A stretch of 64,000 nucleotides of DNA. Source: Hymenolepis diminuta. Taxonomy: Eukaryota; Platyhelminthes; Cestoda; Cyclophyllidea; Hymenolepididae. Where the stretch lies: NCBI GenBank assembly GCA_900708905.1, contig CAADRB010000088.1, forward strand, positions 222,813-286,812. The letters run 5' to 3'. Made by a program: the position numbers and the translations under genes. The notes under the pieces are model-generated. The model did no database searches and was not told where the DNA came from. It was given only the letters and a program-made list of their open reading frames with translations. Shown here piece by piece: positions 1-11,036 of the stretch (position 1 is its first letter; the number at the start of each line of letters is the position of its first letter).

Positions 1-341
1 CCTGATGAATACTTTCTGTCTGAATACGGGATTCATGGAAAAATATTTCTCCTAAATCATTGCTGTTTATTAAGCTGAAGTTAAATAGTGAAATAGAATT
101 TTCTAGAAAGTGAATTTTGAATTTAAAAGACCACTAATTATTTAATATAGAACCCTACTTATTTTTTCCCGATCTGTATGTGATCAAGTAAATCTATTAC
201 GTGAGGACACGTCGACTAGAGATTTGGAAATAGAGTATCATTGTAAAGCCTGTTTTTACTAATAATCTCGTATTCTGCCATGGTTGATCATGGCATTCAC
301 TCTTCGTGAACTTCTGGGTATTTTAGTAGCGATCACTGACT

Positions 342-363
342 TAGCTGACGTACTAGTCAGCTA
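342..363. repeat. Perfect 8-bp hairpin, with a diverged relative near 62190
   Basis: TAGCTGAC and GTCAGCTA are exact reverse complements around a 6-base loop. The surrounding block (about 336-387, 'gacttagc.gacgt...gtcacc') resembles 62187-62231, suggesting an old dispersed element at both ends of the window. No function is assigned. Confidence 0.4.
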
Positions 364-683
364 CCACTACGTCACCGACGTGCGATAGAAAGTTTATTCT
401 AGTTCTCTTGTTTTATTACAAAAATTGCTGAAAAATCAGTAGCATGTCATAGGGTGACTCGTTCATATTCTAATTAAAAAACACGTCCAGAGAAGTGTCA
501 GGTAGTTCCATCTGGTGTATATTTTCTCACAAAGGTGTTTATTCAACCCCAATCTGCTTCCTTTATAAAATGTAGCGCATAGACTCATTTCTTTCAGCAT
601 TTAATCATATTTTTTTCATGTTTACCTTCCAAGTTTAACCATCTTAGTATTAACATTAAACCTATTATATATAACTTAATTAT

Positions 684-718
684 CGAGCTCGTGACGTTTG
701 ATTTTGAAGACGAGCTCG
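684..718. repeat. Perfect 9-bp inverted repeat, 17-base loop
   Basis: CGAGCTCGT at 684-692 pairs exactly with ACGAGCTCG at 710-718. This is notable in such AT-rich DNA. It lies about 150 bases before the first MCT-like exon, within the upstream intron. No function is assigned. Confidence 0.45.
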
Positions 719-870
719 TTAGCTCCCTGTGTCACTGGTATACTGAAATTGACCAGATAAAAATATTTCGTCTTAATAAGTAGATTATCAAATGTATTTA
801 TTTTCTGACTTCCACAAATGTACTCATAATTTGGGCCAATTAAGACTTAATTTTTCACGTTTTGTTTCAG

Positions 871-1056
871 CATTTTTCGCACCCTACCATATGCTGCCAA
901 TATACATTTCCTTAGAAGGTCGGACCTTATCCTGTGGTCAGCTGATTTGGTCCAGCTACTTTGGTGGTGTCTTCCGAATTCCTGAACGTCTAGCTAGTCC
1001 AATAAGCCTGACCTTCACTATTGGAATCGCTCATCTTCTTGGAAGACTTATTGCTA
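871..1056 (+). CDS. MCT-like exon: TM7-TM8 region
   Basis: The exon follows a pyrimidine-rich acceptor (ttttgtttcag) and ends at the strong donor A|GTAAGT. It starts with two bases completing a codon from an exon outside the window and ends with one base of the next codon. It encodes two hydrophobic segments flanking an unusually long polar and aromatic stretch (positions about 20-45 of the exon product) that ordinary MCTs lack. The G-R pair near its end is the conserved TM8 arginine region of the family. Confidence 0.7.
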
Positions 1057-4000
1057 GTAAGTAGTATTTTCCATGTTAATTTATTTTTCTTCCATGAGAG
1101 GGCGAAAAAGCTTTACAACTTTTCGTCATCAGCGTGAAATGTTTTCATGCAATTTCGTAGCCATCCTCTTAAAACCAGTTGACAGGTCTATAATGATCGA
1201 TCCACCGGTGCCTTCTCAACCTAATTTCAATTAATTTGCTCAACACTTAACATATTCTCAGCGGATTTATTAAATGAATGTAATAATTAAGTGTACATTT
1301 ATTTAGAAAATTTTTATACGGCGCGCTAGTCAAACAAGTGAATCCGTAAGCTCTTCTTTTTTTCAAGCGAGTGAACAAAAGTTGGCATTTGTTACTAATT
1401 TAGTTCATATATTAATGTTGTCTCTCCATTTCGCAATGATATATTACTTTTAATCTTGATAAGAGATGAAAATTAAATTTTGTCATATTTCGATTTAAAT
1501 TTCTGTTGCGAGACAACTGAAGTGGCACAAATGGAAAGAAGGCAGAAGCGGTCGCAATTGGAAAGAGAAAGTTGTAGCTAAAAGTAAAACTCGGTGAGGA
1601 GTTGGGAAAATCTATAGACAGCTTAGTAGGTTATGGAAAGAAGTGAAGGAGGTATACAAGACTGAGTCACTACATAACTTTGTCTGATGATGGAGCAATT
1701 AAAGTCACTTGAGTTCGTAACATTTGTTTAGGGATCTCCTCCATAAGAAGGCCACTACTCAGTCTTTAAAATTACATTCAGTTCTACACATTACTTTGCC
1801 TTCAAATAAATTATAACTGTTTTGTGAGATATGTGACAATGAAATGGTGATGATAAGGTACTTTCTTCTGTCACTAATTATATTTTGGATTCCCTGCAGT
1901 AGTCTCTATGATTCCTTTCTTCAGCGTTAAAGATTTCTTTTGGCCAGTCCGTTTAGCATATAAAATCAGATCTTAAAGCGGTTGAGTTCAAAACTACCTA
2001 TTTCTATCCCATTTGTGTACTCTGAATGCCGATTTTATTTGTAAAGTTTTAGTCAACGCTGCGTTTTCATATTCAATGTCCTTAAAATTGATTCTATTCT
2101 AAATTAGAGAAGTTAAACGTTTTTGGAAACATTTCAAAAAAGAGAACCTGAGAGCCTAATGTAATGTGAAAAAGTCAGATGTGTTAATGGTGTTGCGTAA
2201 ATGAAATCTGTTATCATTTCAGCATTGTTTTTTATTCCAAAAAGATGCAATTGAGTTTCTTTGATGGGTTATTTATTACTGGTGGATGGCCAATTTTTCT
2301 AAACTTGCGTGTTTTTGGAAAATATCTGAATTCGGGGAACAATAAAGCAGTCCAATGTCTGATAAGTGAAAAGAATGGAGCAGAACTTGAAAATTAAGGC
2401 ATTAGAAGAGTCTTGCGCCTTTTACTACTTGTTCCACTGCTTCAGGTTTTAATATTCCGATGTTCCAAATTCAGAATTTGCATCCCTTTTCCAGCCTTAA
2501 ATCATGTTCAAACTTTGCAATAGTCAAATGAATTATAATAGTAAATTGGGGAGAAACTGATGGATCTGGAATTCAAATGAGGCAGCAACTGACTTTTATT
2601 CTTTTCTTTTGCTTGCTTCAACCTTTCTCCCTTGTTTTCCTGTTGTTCGTATTTGGGCGCCTCTTATGATTAAAAAGCACAAATTTGTCTCTGCCTTGGG
2701 TAACATCGCATTTTTAAAGATTATATAGCCTTTTTAATATGGTTGCTAACTCGTTATTGAATAGTGAAACATATTATTTACGGCGGAAAATAATAAATTA
2801 TTAAAAATCTGTAGACAAAATAATGCTTATTAATAAGGATGGGGATGTCAAGTTTTCGTAATTTTTGGTTCTAACTTCACGGTGTATGGTAAGTTAAAGT
2901 AAAATTGTCCTTTTTTCATAAGCAATTTTATTAACTGCTTCTTATGAAACTACAGCAATGCGAAAATGCACATCAAGTGTGCTCAAACATATTCCACGTG
3001 GGTTTAATTTGAGTTGGTTGCATTGTCGCTCTTTCAAAAGTAGTCCATTTTAAAAGGTTTTACTAATTATCACAAACGCTTTTTTTCCTTTTTTCGGCTT
3101 GAAAATGTTCCGTTGTATATACACTTTTGTACTCCTGTTCGAATTTAATGAAATCCTGAATTTCTGTGTTTATTTTACTGATTGTGGGTCAGGAATTGAA
3201 AATATGAAATATGGTTATTTGTTGAGCTGTTATCATGAAAAGTTTCAGCAAACAGTCACAGGGTAGGGTGGAGAAAAATGCTCTAGTTGTGAGAATAGGT
3301 AAACTACAATGGGATTATGACAAATAGGATCACGAAAAATAAGTCGATGTATTTGTACTTGTGATTCTACCACAATTACTAGCGTTTCATCGTTTTCCTA
3401 GTTTATTTCCTAGTTTCCTAGCCTTAAACATTCAGAATTGAGGTACCTTGAGCCAAAGATGTCTGTTTTCTTTGGATTAAGCTTAATAATTGAAATAATT
3501 TAATTTTGGTGCTTCTTTTGTCATTAATATGTTTTTTTTCACTTGTCCTTAGCCTTCTACATCGAGCGCATTGTTAGCGAACCGTCATTTCCCCATCACT
3601 ACGAGAGCGAAGACAGCGATGCCGAGAGTATAATGATTTTACGGCTTCCACGTCGAGTCCTCCATACCCTAATACATAAACTAGCTGATCCAATGATCCT
3701 CAATATTGTTTCACTGGCGGTTGGAGGCGTCTGCCTTCTCTGCATTCCCCTCACCACTCTTCGTATTCCGTCTTCCCAACAAATTCCCTCCTGTTCATAT
3801 TTCACTCCCCTTAAGGGCATTCTCTTTGTTCTCGTCTTCCTACACACACTGTGCAGTGGTAAGTGATACTGGAAGGTATATTTCTAAATTGTTTAACTTT
3901 TAAATGACTCAAATCCCCCTTTCAGCCCTTGCAATATCCCTTCGAAGTTTTATTGCCGTAGAACTGATTGGCGTCCATCATCTGACCGCAGCTTTTGTGT

Positions 4001-5377
4001 ATCTTCTTGTATTTCAAGGCACTGGGGCGATTGCCGGTCCCATCGCCATAGGTAACACATCAGATATTACCTGCTACTTATGTAATTTCAGTACAATTTT
4101 TATTATCAACGTATTTATTTATGCAGGGTTACTTGCAGAAGCGATATCAGGCGTACGGATAAATGCTCAATTACTGTCTGAACCCCAGTACCTCTTCATA
4201 GGAATGGATAAAAATCCGCTAAATTGGGCTTACTATGCCTGTGGATTGGTGTTTCTTCTGTCAGCTTTGGCTTATGCACCACTGAGACAACTATCTGCTT
4301 GGGAAAGTCGGAGGTACTTTAGTAAGCAGGAAACATGTCCCCAACCTTCTGGTTATTCAACACACTCAGCATCCCCAAATACTCCGAACGATATATCGAA
4401 CCAACAGGTGCGAAGAAATGACTCATCATTGCCAGATGGTGTGTCTGTAGCCAATTTGGGTGATGGTCAACTCCCGTTGCCCTCCTCAAAACGGAAAACA
4501 TCGGTAAGTATACTGCTTTGAAATGACACCTTACTGATTATTCATAAGTGGTTATGAGTGTTTACTTTATAAAAATACCATCTTTTAAACCAGATTCAAT
4601 TTGTTGCTGATGACAATCATTTGCGATAAAGTAAGTTTACATCGTGTGAGTGTGGATGTCAAATCAAATTCTCTACGATTACTTTGCAATCCTAAACGAT
4701 TAATTAACAATTTTTGCCCTGCTTTGGTATCTACTTTCTAATGATTTTTAAATATCGGATTTCTTTGTTTATGATTGGAGTGGTGGAATTTATTAGATGC
4801 GATTCAGTGTTTCCCTCATCAGGCTTTCAGACATTTAATTATTTTAATAATATTAGATTTTTTGGAGCATTTCTGTTACCTATTATTTTAGGACAAAAGT
4901 GATGTGGTTATCAACGTGCATTCGATTGTGATTAATGTTTCACAAAACTTATCGGGATGTTCACTGTCGGTCAAAAGTTAGAAAGAATCAATGCAGGACT
5001 ACAGGGTCAAGAGTTGAAATTGAAGAAGAGGTATTACAAGATCTATATGTATGATTAAATAGGTTGTTAGAAGAAGATTGACAGGTAATTGTTATTACTT
5101 AATCCAATAGATAGATTAAATAACCAAATGATGCAAATAACGAGATTTCAATGCACTTCAGACGAATGAAAGCAACTTTTTCTCAACGATTTTAATTAAG
5201 AAAGGGATTGAAGAATGTCAGTAAGGGACGATTTTTCCTGCAATGTTTCAGGTTGATGCAGTGGATATGCCCCCATATTGGATTACAGTGGTTCTAGATG
5301 GAGAAAAGCGAATAGTAGATTTAATAAATCTTTCTTGTATGAGCTCAAAGGAAGTTGAAAAGCATCTAGTTGATTGA
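871..5377 (+). CDS. Monocarboxylate-transporter-like (SLC16/MFS) gene, 3' part
   Basis: Partial multi-exon gene; the N-terminal half is upstream of the window. Exons 871-1056, 3553-3858, 3926-4051, 4127-4503 and probably 5252-5377 join in phase with GT..AG introns. The product shows C-terminal MCT segments in order: FFAPYHMLPIYIS (TM7-like), FTIGIAHLLGRLIA (TM8-like, with the family's G-I-x-x-L/I-G-R pattern), LNIVSLAVGGVCLLCI (TM9-like), then the block LVFQGTGAIAGPIAIGLLAE, which matches the family's FQG..A.IGPPIAGLL motif before TM11, then YYACGLVFLLSALAY (TM12) and a polar Ser/Pro-rich cytoplasmic tail. Family members carry monocarboxylates or related solutes across the plasma membrane, usually with protons; substrate cannot be read here. 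Unusual: about 30 extra residues between TM7 and TM8, and a long acidic linker (YESEDSDAES) after TM8. The family call is firm; the last exon is not. Confidence 0.72.
1057..3552 (+). other. Intron of the MCT-like gene (2.5 kb)
   Basis: AT-rich, with many stops in all frames. I see no second gene inside. A purine-rich stretch at about 1505-1690 faintly resembles 28862-29000 and may be an old repeat. The intron ends at the acceptor cttgtccttag. Confidence 0.6.
3553..3858 (+). CDS. MCT-like exon: acidic linker and TM9 region
   Basis: Enters with two bases (cc) that join the single 'a' left by exon 871-1056, giving Thr. It leaves with one base before G|GTAAGT. The first 40 residues are polar and acidic (cytoplasmic), followed by two hydrophobic stretches (ILNIVSLAVGGVCLLCIPL and FTPLKGILFVLVFLHTLCS). 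The opposite-strand frame over this interval is a shadow. Confidence 0.68.
3926..4051 (+). CDS. MCT-like exon: TM10-TM11 core motif
   Basis: Short exon bounded by a 67 nt intron upstream (acceptor ccctttcag) and a 75 nt intron downstream. It encodes ALAISLRSFIAVELIGVHHL and then the FQGTGAIAGPIAI block, the best family match in the gene. The pattern of an acidic and Leu/Gly-rich turn, then L-F-Q-G-x-x-A, is typical of SLC16 proteins between TM10 and TM11. Confidence 0.75.
4127..4503 (+). CDS. MCT-like exon: TM11-TM12 and cytoplasmic tail
   Basis: Starts with 'gg' completing a glycine from the previous exon (GPIAI-G-LLAEAISG) and ends at a codon boundary before GTAAGT. TM12 (about exon residues 37-52) is followed by a roughly 75-residue hydrophilic tail rich in Ser, Pro, Asn and Gln, ending in a basic KRK-T-S. 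Tails of MCTs are poorly conserved, so function cannot be read from it. Confidence 0.7.
4594..4629 (+). CDS. Candidate terminal exon A of the MCT-like gene
   Basis: After a 90 nt intron (acceptor tcttttaaaccag) the phase-0 frame adds 11 residues ending ADDNHLR and a TAA stop. A strong donor-like GTAAGT lies a few bases after the stop (about 4632), which suggests this may be an internal or poison exon, or that an intron sits in the 3' UTR. It is mutually exclusive with the exons at 5252 and 6164. Confidence 0.3.
   Translation: MQFVADDNHLR
5252..5377 (+). CDS. Candidate terminal exon B of the MCT-like gene
   Basis: Follows a good acceptor (cctgcaatgtttcag). Read in phase 0 it gives 41 coding-like residues starting VDAVDMPPYWITVVLDGEKR and a TGA stop. 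The stop overlaps a canonical AATAAA (5377-5382), so an extremely short 3' end is predicted. It fits the phase-0 donor at 4504. It could instead be the last exon of some other, unseen gene. I recognise no domain in it. Confidence 0.42.
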   Translation, partial: VDAVDMPPYWITVVLDGEKRIVDLINLSCMSSKEVEKHLVD

Positions 5378-6163
5378 ATAAAAAGATGGATATTCTGAAG
5401 TGAATCAGGAAAAGTCAATCAAACTATCTATGATACTTTCAACAAAAGTAGCTTAGCTGAGATTTAAGTGACCTGTTATGATGGCAAATTTAGAATGTGA
5501 TTGAATTTTGATTATGGGCCTAAAATAAAATAGAAAACCCTATGGTTACTGGTGTTTATGAAAGTTTCCGTGCATTTCCCATTGGATTATAAATTCATAT
5601 ATTTTTTATTACAAATATGATCTCTAATGAGCCGTACTGTACTTGAAATGTCTAGTTCCAATTGCCTGTTCTACCTGGTCGTAAGAACACATGAATATGT
5701 CCTACTTTCTCAGCCTTCGTAGGAAATAGCATGACTTGCGGTAGTAAGACTGAACATCCTCGTTTATAACCACTAAACAGGCACCGAACATAGTGGAAAA
5801 AACATGAAATTTAAATTTTAGAATGTGACCTTACCGATTTAGTAAATATTGTGGAACTGGAATCCAAAAACCAAATGAAATAAGTCTGTTGATATCCCGA
5901 TTTTATTATCGGTGTCTTTTTGATTTTTTCTCTCATTTGACACTTCTTGGATTGTTTTCAGTTACCTGGTTTCAGTTTTTTTTCTTGTGTTTTAAAATGA
6001 TATTTTTTGCTTTACCGTGGATATTAAAATAATAATTTTTGTCACTTGAGTCAGTATATTAATCTGATTTTTGCAATGAATTCTATTGCAACTGCCCTTA
6101 GTTTTAAAAACTAACTTTCATCGATTTAATTAATTAGAAAAACGTATTTAATTTCATTTTTAG

Positions 6164-6247
6164 CAGTTTTACGATCGCCAACCAAAAATGTCGACATGTT
6201 CGCACAGCTATATCACCTTTCTAATGCCCAACGCCCCGAAGCAGTAG
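6164..6247 (+). CDS. Candidate terminal exon C of the MCT-like gene
   Basis: After the acceptor aatttcatttttag the phase-0 frame reads QFYDRQPKMSTCSHSYITFL and seven more residues to a TAG stop. Base composition here is clearly richer in C than the flanks, and a pyrimidine-rich, UTR-like stretch follows to about 6330. It also fits the phase-0 donor at 4504. A shifted frame over 6196-6285 is open too, so the frame is not certain. Confidence 0.3.
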   Translation, partial: QFYDRQPKMSTCSHSYITFLMPNAPKQ

Positions 6248-9200
6248 CAATTTCGCCCCTCTTTACCGCCCCTCTTCATCAATGACCTTTGACTTTATAA
6301 CTCTCATTATCCCTTCTGTCCACCAACTGGATGTCTCCACTTATTATCACGAATATTGTAATTTTTTTGTAATTTGCTAACCGTATTTTATTTATCTTGA
6401 ATTAAGTGATGATACATGAGAAGACGAGGCAAGCAGCTTCGAGGAGTTCAAGCAACTGGCTATCTGGCTTTCAGCCTTTTGCCAACATTCACTTCAACAA
6501 CAGAATGGAGGAAGAAGAAAATTGCAAACATCAAGATGTATCGATATTGATCTTATTGTTGACGGTGGGGATCAGAAAAGATGGGGTGGTCTATAGGTGT
6601 TGGTAGATACCGTAGGTGCAGCGTAAGGTAGCTGCGAATGGTAAGATCAGGCTGATTCACAGAAGAAAATATTTAGAAAGTATAGACGAAAGTTTTATTA
6701 AAGAAGTAATTTACAGATTATGGATAAACATAATAAAGCGAGGATAGTTTGTAAAGTGGATCACTGTAATTTTAGCTTAAAATTGGAGTTAGGACTACTG
6801 CACAATCTGACGTCATTCTGCACTCGAAGCTTTCGCAAATTAGGGCTACGAAAATGTGTGTTTATGTACCTTTATCTGCCTAGTGGCTTCCAAATAAAAG
6901 CGTCTATGGTGGCATTACATCTAGTCAGTAGAAACTTGATCAAGTTGGGCATAGAGATCTGGGAGTTAACGGAAACAGCACCCTTTCCAACTCAGAAGAC
7001 CGAGAATTGATCAGGGGGAGGAGGGGCAAAGATATATTGAACAACAGTAGGGAATAAAAGAGAGATGTAAAGTAGAAATTAAAGTCAGGAAGAGAGGTGC
7101 ATGGGCGTCAGTGCAGCTTGAATGATAGTTTAGTTCTGATAAAGAGGCTAAGTGGAGTTGACTGTTTCACTTCCTTTGTTACTTCAATGTACAACCTATG
7201 AAAAGTCATCAGACAGAAAGGGGCAGATATGAGTCGACGTGAACGTCTGACAGAACCTCATATGTCCTTAAACAATACTTTTATAGAGAGGATCTTAGGG
7301 AAAAATTGAGTTATAGAGAAAATTGTCATTTAAAACCGAGATCTATACATTTGATTCATTAATCCGTCCGATGAAAGTTGCTGAAGTGAATTGAATTGGC
7401 AATTTATTGCGGACTTAATTACATTTACCCCAAGCACAGTCATATCGGTTGCATGTAATTAAAAGTAATGAAATATCTGTGATAGTAAATATCGTATCTA
7501 GGAGTCCCGTCCGCCTCTAGTCTCTGCATAAATGCAGAAATTTTGAAGGAATTTCTGTTCAACTTTGGTCATCCTTGAAGAAGGAAGTTTTTTTGGATAT
7601 TTGGCTTTTCTGTGTTAAATCAGAGAGTAGAGTTTTAAAAGAGCTCCATTTTTGTCAAAGAATAGATCTAAAGTTGGCGAATCCTCGTAAATAAGTAATA
7701 TATCAACCGAAAAAGCTACATTATTCAACCTAATATGGCAGGTTTGAATTTTGTATCTATGGACTGATAAACTATTTACTATATCCTGAAGCTTTTCCAG
7801 GAAGAGAAATTTTTAATTTTGATTAGCTTAACTGTGAATAGGAAACCTGCAAATCTGCTAATTTTAAATGAAAATTTGCACTTGCGTTTTATGAGAGATA
7901 ATCATCCCTGAATTCCGGTGAATTCAGGACCCACACTATGAACACTTCGAACCTTCAGAAAGGTAATGATGGCTGAATCATTGACGATCTTGAAATACTC
8001 TCACAAATTTGTATTATTATTTTTATTATCCACGATGAGGTAAAAGCTATTTACAATTTCTTCTCTCGGAAAAGAATCTGAACAGAGGGAAAAATAAAAC
8101 AATTCAATGCGGGTTAAGGAATGGGATGGAATGGATGCAGAATTTAGGCGTAGAAAGTAGGCTGTCATCATACTTTTGAATTTAGGGTGTAGTCCGCTGT
8201 TTTACATTCTAATATTTCAATTCTGTAATTTCCAGATTTCTTCCCGGTTTCCAGAGGGAATTCATATTTGCGATTCCCAGAGCATATGGATTGACCTATT
8301 AATTAAGATGGAGTGTCAGGTCTTCGAATGCATTTCTCTTCTGAGAGCCAATAAACCAGCGGTAGAAGAAGAGGCTGCATAATTTGGGCATTCAAAGTAT
8401 TAAAGCATGAATAGAGCATAATTCTAAGAATGCTGAATTATAATGAAAATATTTATTTTAATAAAAGTTGAAAAATTCTGCTTTAATCAAACGACAAGGG
8501 ACTTAGTCCAAGTTGCAAACAGTGCATTTTTCCTGCCTTCGTAAATCAGTTTTCTAAATCCATCATTTGTATTCTTTCCAGTTGTGTTCTGTCTCATATC
8601 TTTATCCCACTGGGACAAAGCAGATGCATTAAGCATCAATTAGCCCACCTCCATTCTTAAAAGGAGGGCAGAAATAACAAGCGTTTAAAATTTTGGAAGG
8701 GGGAGGACGGACTGTTTTGTTTTTCCTTTCGATGACGCCAGATCGACATGGTGATATGCAAGTTCTCAAGAAGAAACAATTGAGGAAAATTTGTTGAAGG
8801 GGACTGACATGCTTTTCTCCGCTAATATCAAAACAATGGGCTTTTAATTTATTCTCAGGTTGAATATACTCATAACTCTTAATTTTATTAAAATGACTTC
8901 CTTTTAAATGATGCAATTTGAAGGATATTGTTTGTTACGCATATTTGCTATATGCGTAATATGATCTCTAGCATATTTAGGATTCAAAAAGGAGATTTTG
9001 GTGTGTATCTTCCAACTTGTTCCGTATATTCTCTGCAGAAAAGTATGATTTTGAGGAGTTTATCTTAATGATGCTGCAACGATATTTTAAAATTTTCACT
9101 TCTTTTCCTGGTGCTTTGAACATGAGGTCCATATATTATTCATACGCCGATTTAATATCGATTATGATTAATTCCCGGTGGAATATTTTATCATTTTTCT

Positions 9201-10139
9201 TTCCAACTGACCTGATATAAGAGAGGGTTAATTACTCTTCATTCCTTTTGGTAACGCATTGAAAATTAAAATTATATTATTGCCTTCGTGTATGAAAGTT
9301 TAAGCAGTCAGAAAATCAGAGGTTTATATTACTCTGTGCAATTCATACGATCAACTAAGTATCCGATTTTGGTACCTAGCGGTCCTATAGATTTCACCCT
9401 TCTGTGGTATTTTGAACAATTTATTGAACGGTGGATAGACGTGTTTGGAACTTTACTCCATTAATTTCGTATCATTAATAGTACTGAAATTGTCACAACT
9501 AAAATTAGGCAGAACTCTGTGGGAATTAAATAGCACCTAGAACGTATGGGAATATAGAATTACACGAGGAATGTTTAAAAGCGGGGATTTACGCATCTCT
9601 TGTACCTCCTTTGTGACGGTTTAACAGTTCTTTAAATAGGCAATCGAATGTACTCGTTGTACAGCCAATAAGAATATGATCACAAATGGAGGATGCATGT
9701 ATGCATTTGAATGATGCTTACAGAAAAAGTAACCCGAGGAGTGGAGTTTAGGTGAATGAGAAACAAATACTCACCACATTATTTGATTTCCACGGAGAAA
9801 AAGTGACTTTTGACATGCAAATTTACTGGCTGAAGATTTAAAAGGGTAAGGACAGGGACGTCTGTAAGTGCCGGAGATCGCACTGTCGAAGCAAATGTAA
9901 TAACAGTCGAGTTCTGACAGTGGTTTAGAAGAATATTGAAGAGTAGTAGATTTACGCAATGATCTATAAGTTTAAAGACTGTTTTATTTTAAAAATTCGA
10001 ACACATTTCCTTACATCAAATCCTATGATTCCTCAGATTGGTGTTCAAAATCTAGGGTATGAATATCGGATTTTTATCTCCTATGACGAAGCAAACCGTT
10101 TTTATAAGTTTTAATAATGTAATAGCATCTGAACAAACA
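6248..10139. other. AT-rich non-coding stretch
   Basis: Contains only short frames with no recognisable content (for example 6720-7010, 8176-8382, 9017-9220). A member of the CCCTTTCCAA dispersed repeat lies at about 6970-7170. No convincing exon or RNA gene seen. Confidence 0.5.
6970..7170 (+). repeat. Dispersed repeat family R1, copy 1
   Basis: A block beginning near 'ccctttccaactcagaaga', continuing through purine-rich DNA to 'gttctgataaagaggctaag', is shared in order with stretches at about 38480-38670, 57585-57800 and 58695-58900. The copies are diverged and I could not align them rigorously by eye. Spacing suggests an element of 200-250 bp, SINE-like in size. Confidence 0.4.
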
Positions 10140-11036
10140 AAATAATAGATATGTTCGGTAAAAGCTGAAAAGGGGATCGAAGAGAAGTACATGATAAAGT
10201 CAATTTCTGAAGAATCCTATTTTATTTATGCCGTTGAACCATTAAGCATCTCAATTTCTGACAAGGAACATAATTCATACTGCTTTGTCTGAATGTTCCA
10301 AGGCACAATTTTCATGACATGATCCCTGGTATCTCGTTGGGTTTAAGTCCGTTTTATTCAGAACTTGTTGGCTACATCATTTGACGGAATCTTTGCTCGT
10401 GCCACTTTGAGTACATTTTTTTCCTTACAGCCATGGATAGATGAATGAGACTACCAAAGACATTTTAAGTAAAGTGAAGCTCGCTAGATATTTGTCATGG
10501 TGTAATGTGACTGAATTATTCAGTATTAATCCCTCCTGTTTAATAGTATTTTCACCGACGAAAGTAAAGCTTCCTTACACCTAGCGCTACTCTTTATTCC
10601 ACCGTCACCAACTTGGAAGACACCGCTACTTCAAATGGTGAAGGTAATTTGGGAATAGAATTCATGGGAAAGCCTAATCTAAAATGTTTGAGAAACCCAG
10701 GAATTAAATTTTATCAGGAATTAATTACAAATAAGACATATTTTTCTATTTCAAAACTTTTAACTGAATTGAAAACAAAGTTGAAATTAATCGAAAAATG
10801 GAAATTTAAATAAGAATTATTAATACTTATTTACTATTTATTTATATTTAAATCCTTTAACTGAATATAATATAGTTTTGCAAACTAGTCGCAGATATAT
10901 TTACATCACCTATCCGCATATACTTTACCTCAAGCCACAACAACGTTAAAATGAGGTCAGCGTTTTATATTTACGATTTAAGAGAGTAAATTTGAGTTTA
11001 TCCTGAAAGTACGATGCATTTAGTCCATTTAACACC
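10140..11036 (+). repeat. Diverged ~900 bp direct repeat R2, copy 1
   Basis: Matches 17570-18475 along its length in the same orientation. Shared landmarks, in order: catga(c/t)(a/c)tgatcc, ttacagcc(a/g)tgg, accaacttggaagacac(c/t)gctact, (a/g)tttgagaaac, gtcagcgttt, tacgatt(t/c)aagagag and the final tgaaagta(c/g)gatg. Estimated identity is roughly 70% by eye. It contains a 66-codon open frame (10613-10813) whose centre is conserved in the other copy. Confidence 0.65.

Larger units (their letters stand above)
1..870 (+). other. Probable intron upstream of the first visible MCT-like exon
   Basis: Exon 871-1056 needs an upstream partner ending one base into a codon, so this stretch is presumably intronic. 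It holds two hairpins (342-363, 684-718) and no exon that I can support. Confidence 0.5.
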
